A stretch of DNA of 64,000 nt, taken from NCBI GenBank assembly GCA_964414425.1, contig CAYPWL010000001.1:186001-250000 (forward strand), given 5' to 3'. Below the pieces are notes generated by a model. It searched no databases. It had not been told where the DNA came from and saw only the letters and a program-made list of their open reading frames with translations. Source of the stretch: GYS-P2D sp964414425. Its GTDB lineage: Bacteria > Bacteroidota > Bacteroidia > Chitinophagales > Saprospiraceae. The position numbers and the translations under genes are program-made. This document shows, one piece after another, positions 63,562-64,000 of this stretch. Position 1 is the first letter of the stretch. Every line of letters begins with the position of its first letter.

Positions 63562-64000
63562 ATGAGAATAGCACTGCTCGTCGTATTCCTGTGTAGCATG
63601 GGCGTAGGATGCAAACAAGAAAAAAGTCAGACAGGATCAATCGAGGGTCTCATCCAAAAGAGAGCTATTGCAGCTAATGCAGGTATCGCAAGTGCTCATC
63701 CTGCAGCATCGCAGATCGGTCTTGACATACTCAAAGCTGGAGGTAATGCTGTTGATGCAGCGATAGCAACTCAGTTTGCCTTAGCCGTATGTTATCCTGT
63801 TGCGGGTAACATTGGTGGAGGTGGGTTTATGGTCATCAGAAATGCTGATGGCACCAGTGCCACATTAGACTTCAGAGAGATGGCTCCGGCCGCTGCATAT
63901 GCAGACATGTATCTCGATGAAGAAGGTAATGTGATCAAAGGCCTGAGCACCTTTGGCCACTTGGCAGCAGGAGTACCCGGTAGTGTAGGAGGAATGGTTG
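63562..64000 (+). CDS. ggt: Gamma-glutamyltransferase, N-terminal part (3' end outside window)
   Basis: The frame is open to the window edge. A lipoprotein signal (RIALLVVFLCSMGVGC, Cys at about residue 17) is followed by the GGT start: AAAHPxA-type segment (GIASAHPAASQIGLDIL), AGGNAVDAAIAT, GNIGGGGFMVI, and FREMAPAAA. The autocleavage Thr lies beyond the edge. It would hydrolyse or transfer the gamma-glutamyl group of glutathione at the cell surface or periplasm. It follows the Lon-N gene closely and may be co-transcribed. Confidence 0.93.
   Translation, partial: MRIALLVVFLCSMGVGCKQEKSQTGSIEGLIQKRAIAANAGIASAHPAASQIGLDILKAGGNAVDAAIATQFALAVCYPVAGNIGGGGFMVIRNADGTSATLDFREMAPAAAYADMYLDEEGNVIKGLSTFGHLAAGVPGSVGGMV

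Noticed and set aside
1..64000. CRISPR array, prophage, transposase or rRNA operon
   Set aside because: No spaced direct repeats, no phage or transposase proteins and no rRNA sequence were found on either strand.

Overview
The window reads as a chromosomal segment of a free-living Bacteroidota bacterium, most likely from the Saprospiria (Lewinella/Saprospira relatives). The evidence is type IX secretion (T9SS) sorting domains, a PorP/SprF protein paired with a giant SprB-repeat adhesin, families largely confined to the phylum (DUF5522, DUF5683, DUF5916 with a CBM9-like domain, TSP3-OmpA), and a few TAnnTTTG-type -7 promoter elements. The placement below phylum level is inference. Coding density is high, there is no phage, transposase or CRISPR array, and most genes are housekeeping or core metabolism.

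Layout. 0-5.5 kb: 3' end of smc, an orphan LuxR-type response regulator, the ribosome-assembly GTPase engB, a PlsB-like acyltransferase, a DEDDh exonuclease and a secreted Met-rich protein. 5.5-8.8 kb: a long non-coding stretch rich in inverted repeats, then two poorly characterised proteins. 8.8-13.5 kb: an outer-membrane CBM9/DUF5916 protein, a decayed MarC-like gene, a formylglycine-generating-enzyme-like lipoprotein and an ECF sigma factor. 13.5-20 kb: transketolase, a class V aminotransferase divergent from a nitrilase, lipB and a peptide-binding lipoprotein. 20-25 kb: UPF0173 hydrolase, parA, parB, a DUF5683 protein and an OmpA-family protein. 25-28 kb: fmt, an alpha/beta-hydrolase gene carrying two in-frame stops, rluF and a small secreted protein.

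28-45.5 kb is mostly minus strand and has a branched- and short-chain acyl-CoA theme: acyl-CoA dehydrogenase, a T9SS-exported M4 peptidase with a coupled small lipoprotein, a threonine-dehydratase-type enzyme, an ACAD10/LvaA-like phosphotransferase, fused isobutyryl-CoA mutase (icmF), a BtuF-like cobalamin-binding protein, DUF5522, 2-oxoacid dehydrogenase E2 and fused E1, a divergent TetR regulator and an SDR. Together these could take 2-oxo acids from Val, Ile, Leu or Thr to acyl-CoAs and rearrange isobutyryl-CoA to butyryl-CoA. 45.5-53.4 kb: a DUF2007 protein, tRNA-Arg(UCG), a TSP3-OmpA protein, a DsbA-like protein, a beta-lactamase-fold hydrolase, an AGCS symporter, folK and a deoxynucleoside kinase. 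53.4-64 kb: the PorP/SprF-adhesin pair, sppA, a YceI protein, type II NADH dehydrogenase, a Lon-N-domain protein and the start of a gamma-glutamyltransferase gene.

The most notable non-gene signals are a 20-bp inverted repeat present in two near-identical copies 31 kb apart (upstream of the ECF sigma factor, and between TetR and the E1 gene), which suggests a shared TetR operator; an uninterrupted 9+9-bp palindrome upstream of the unknown gene at 6.36 kb; and three gene remnants (MarC-like, alpha/beta hydrolase, and a coiled-coil C-terminus).
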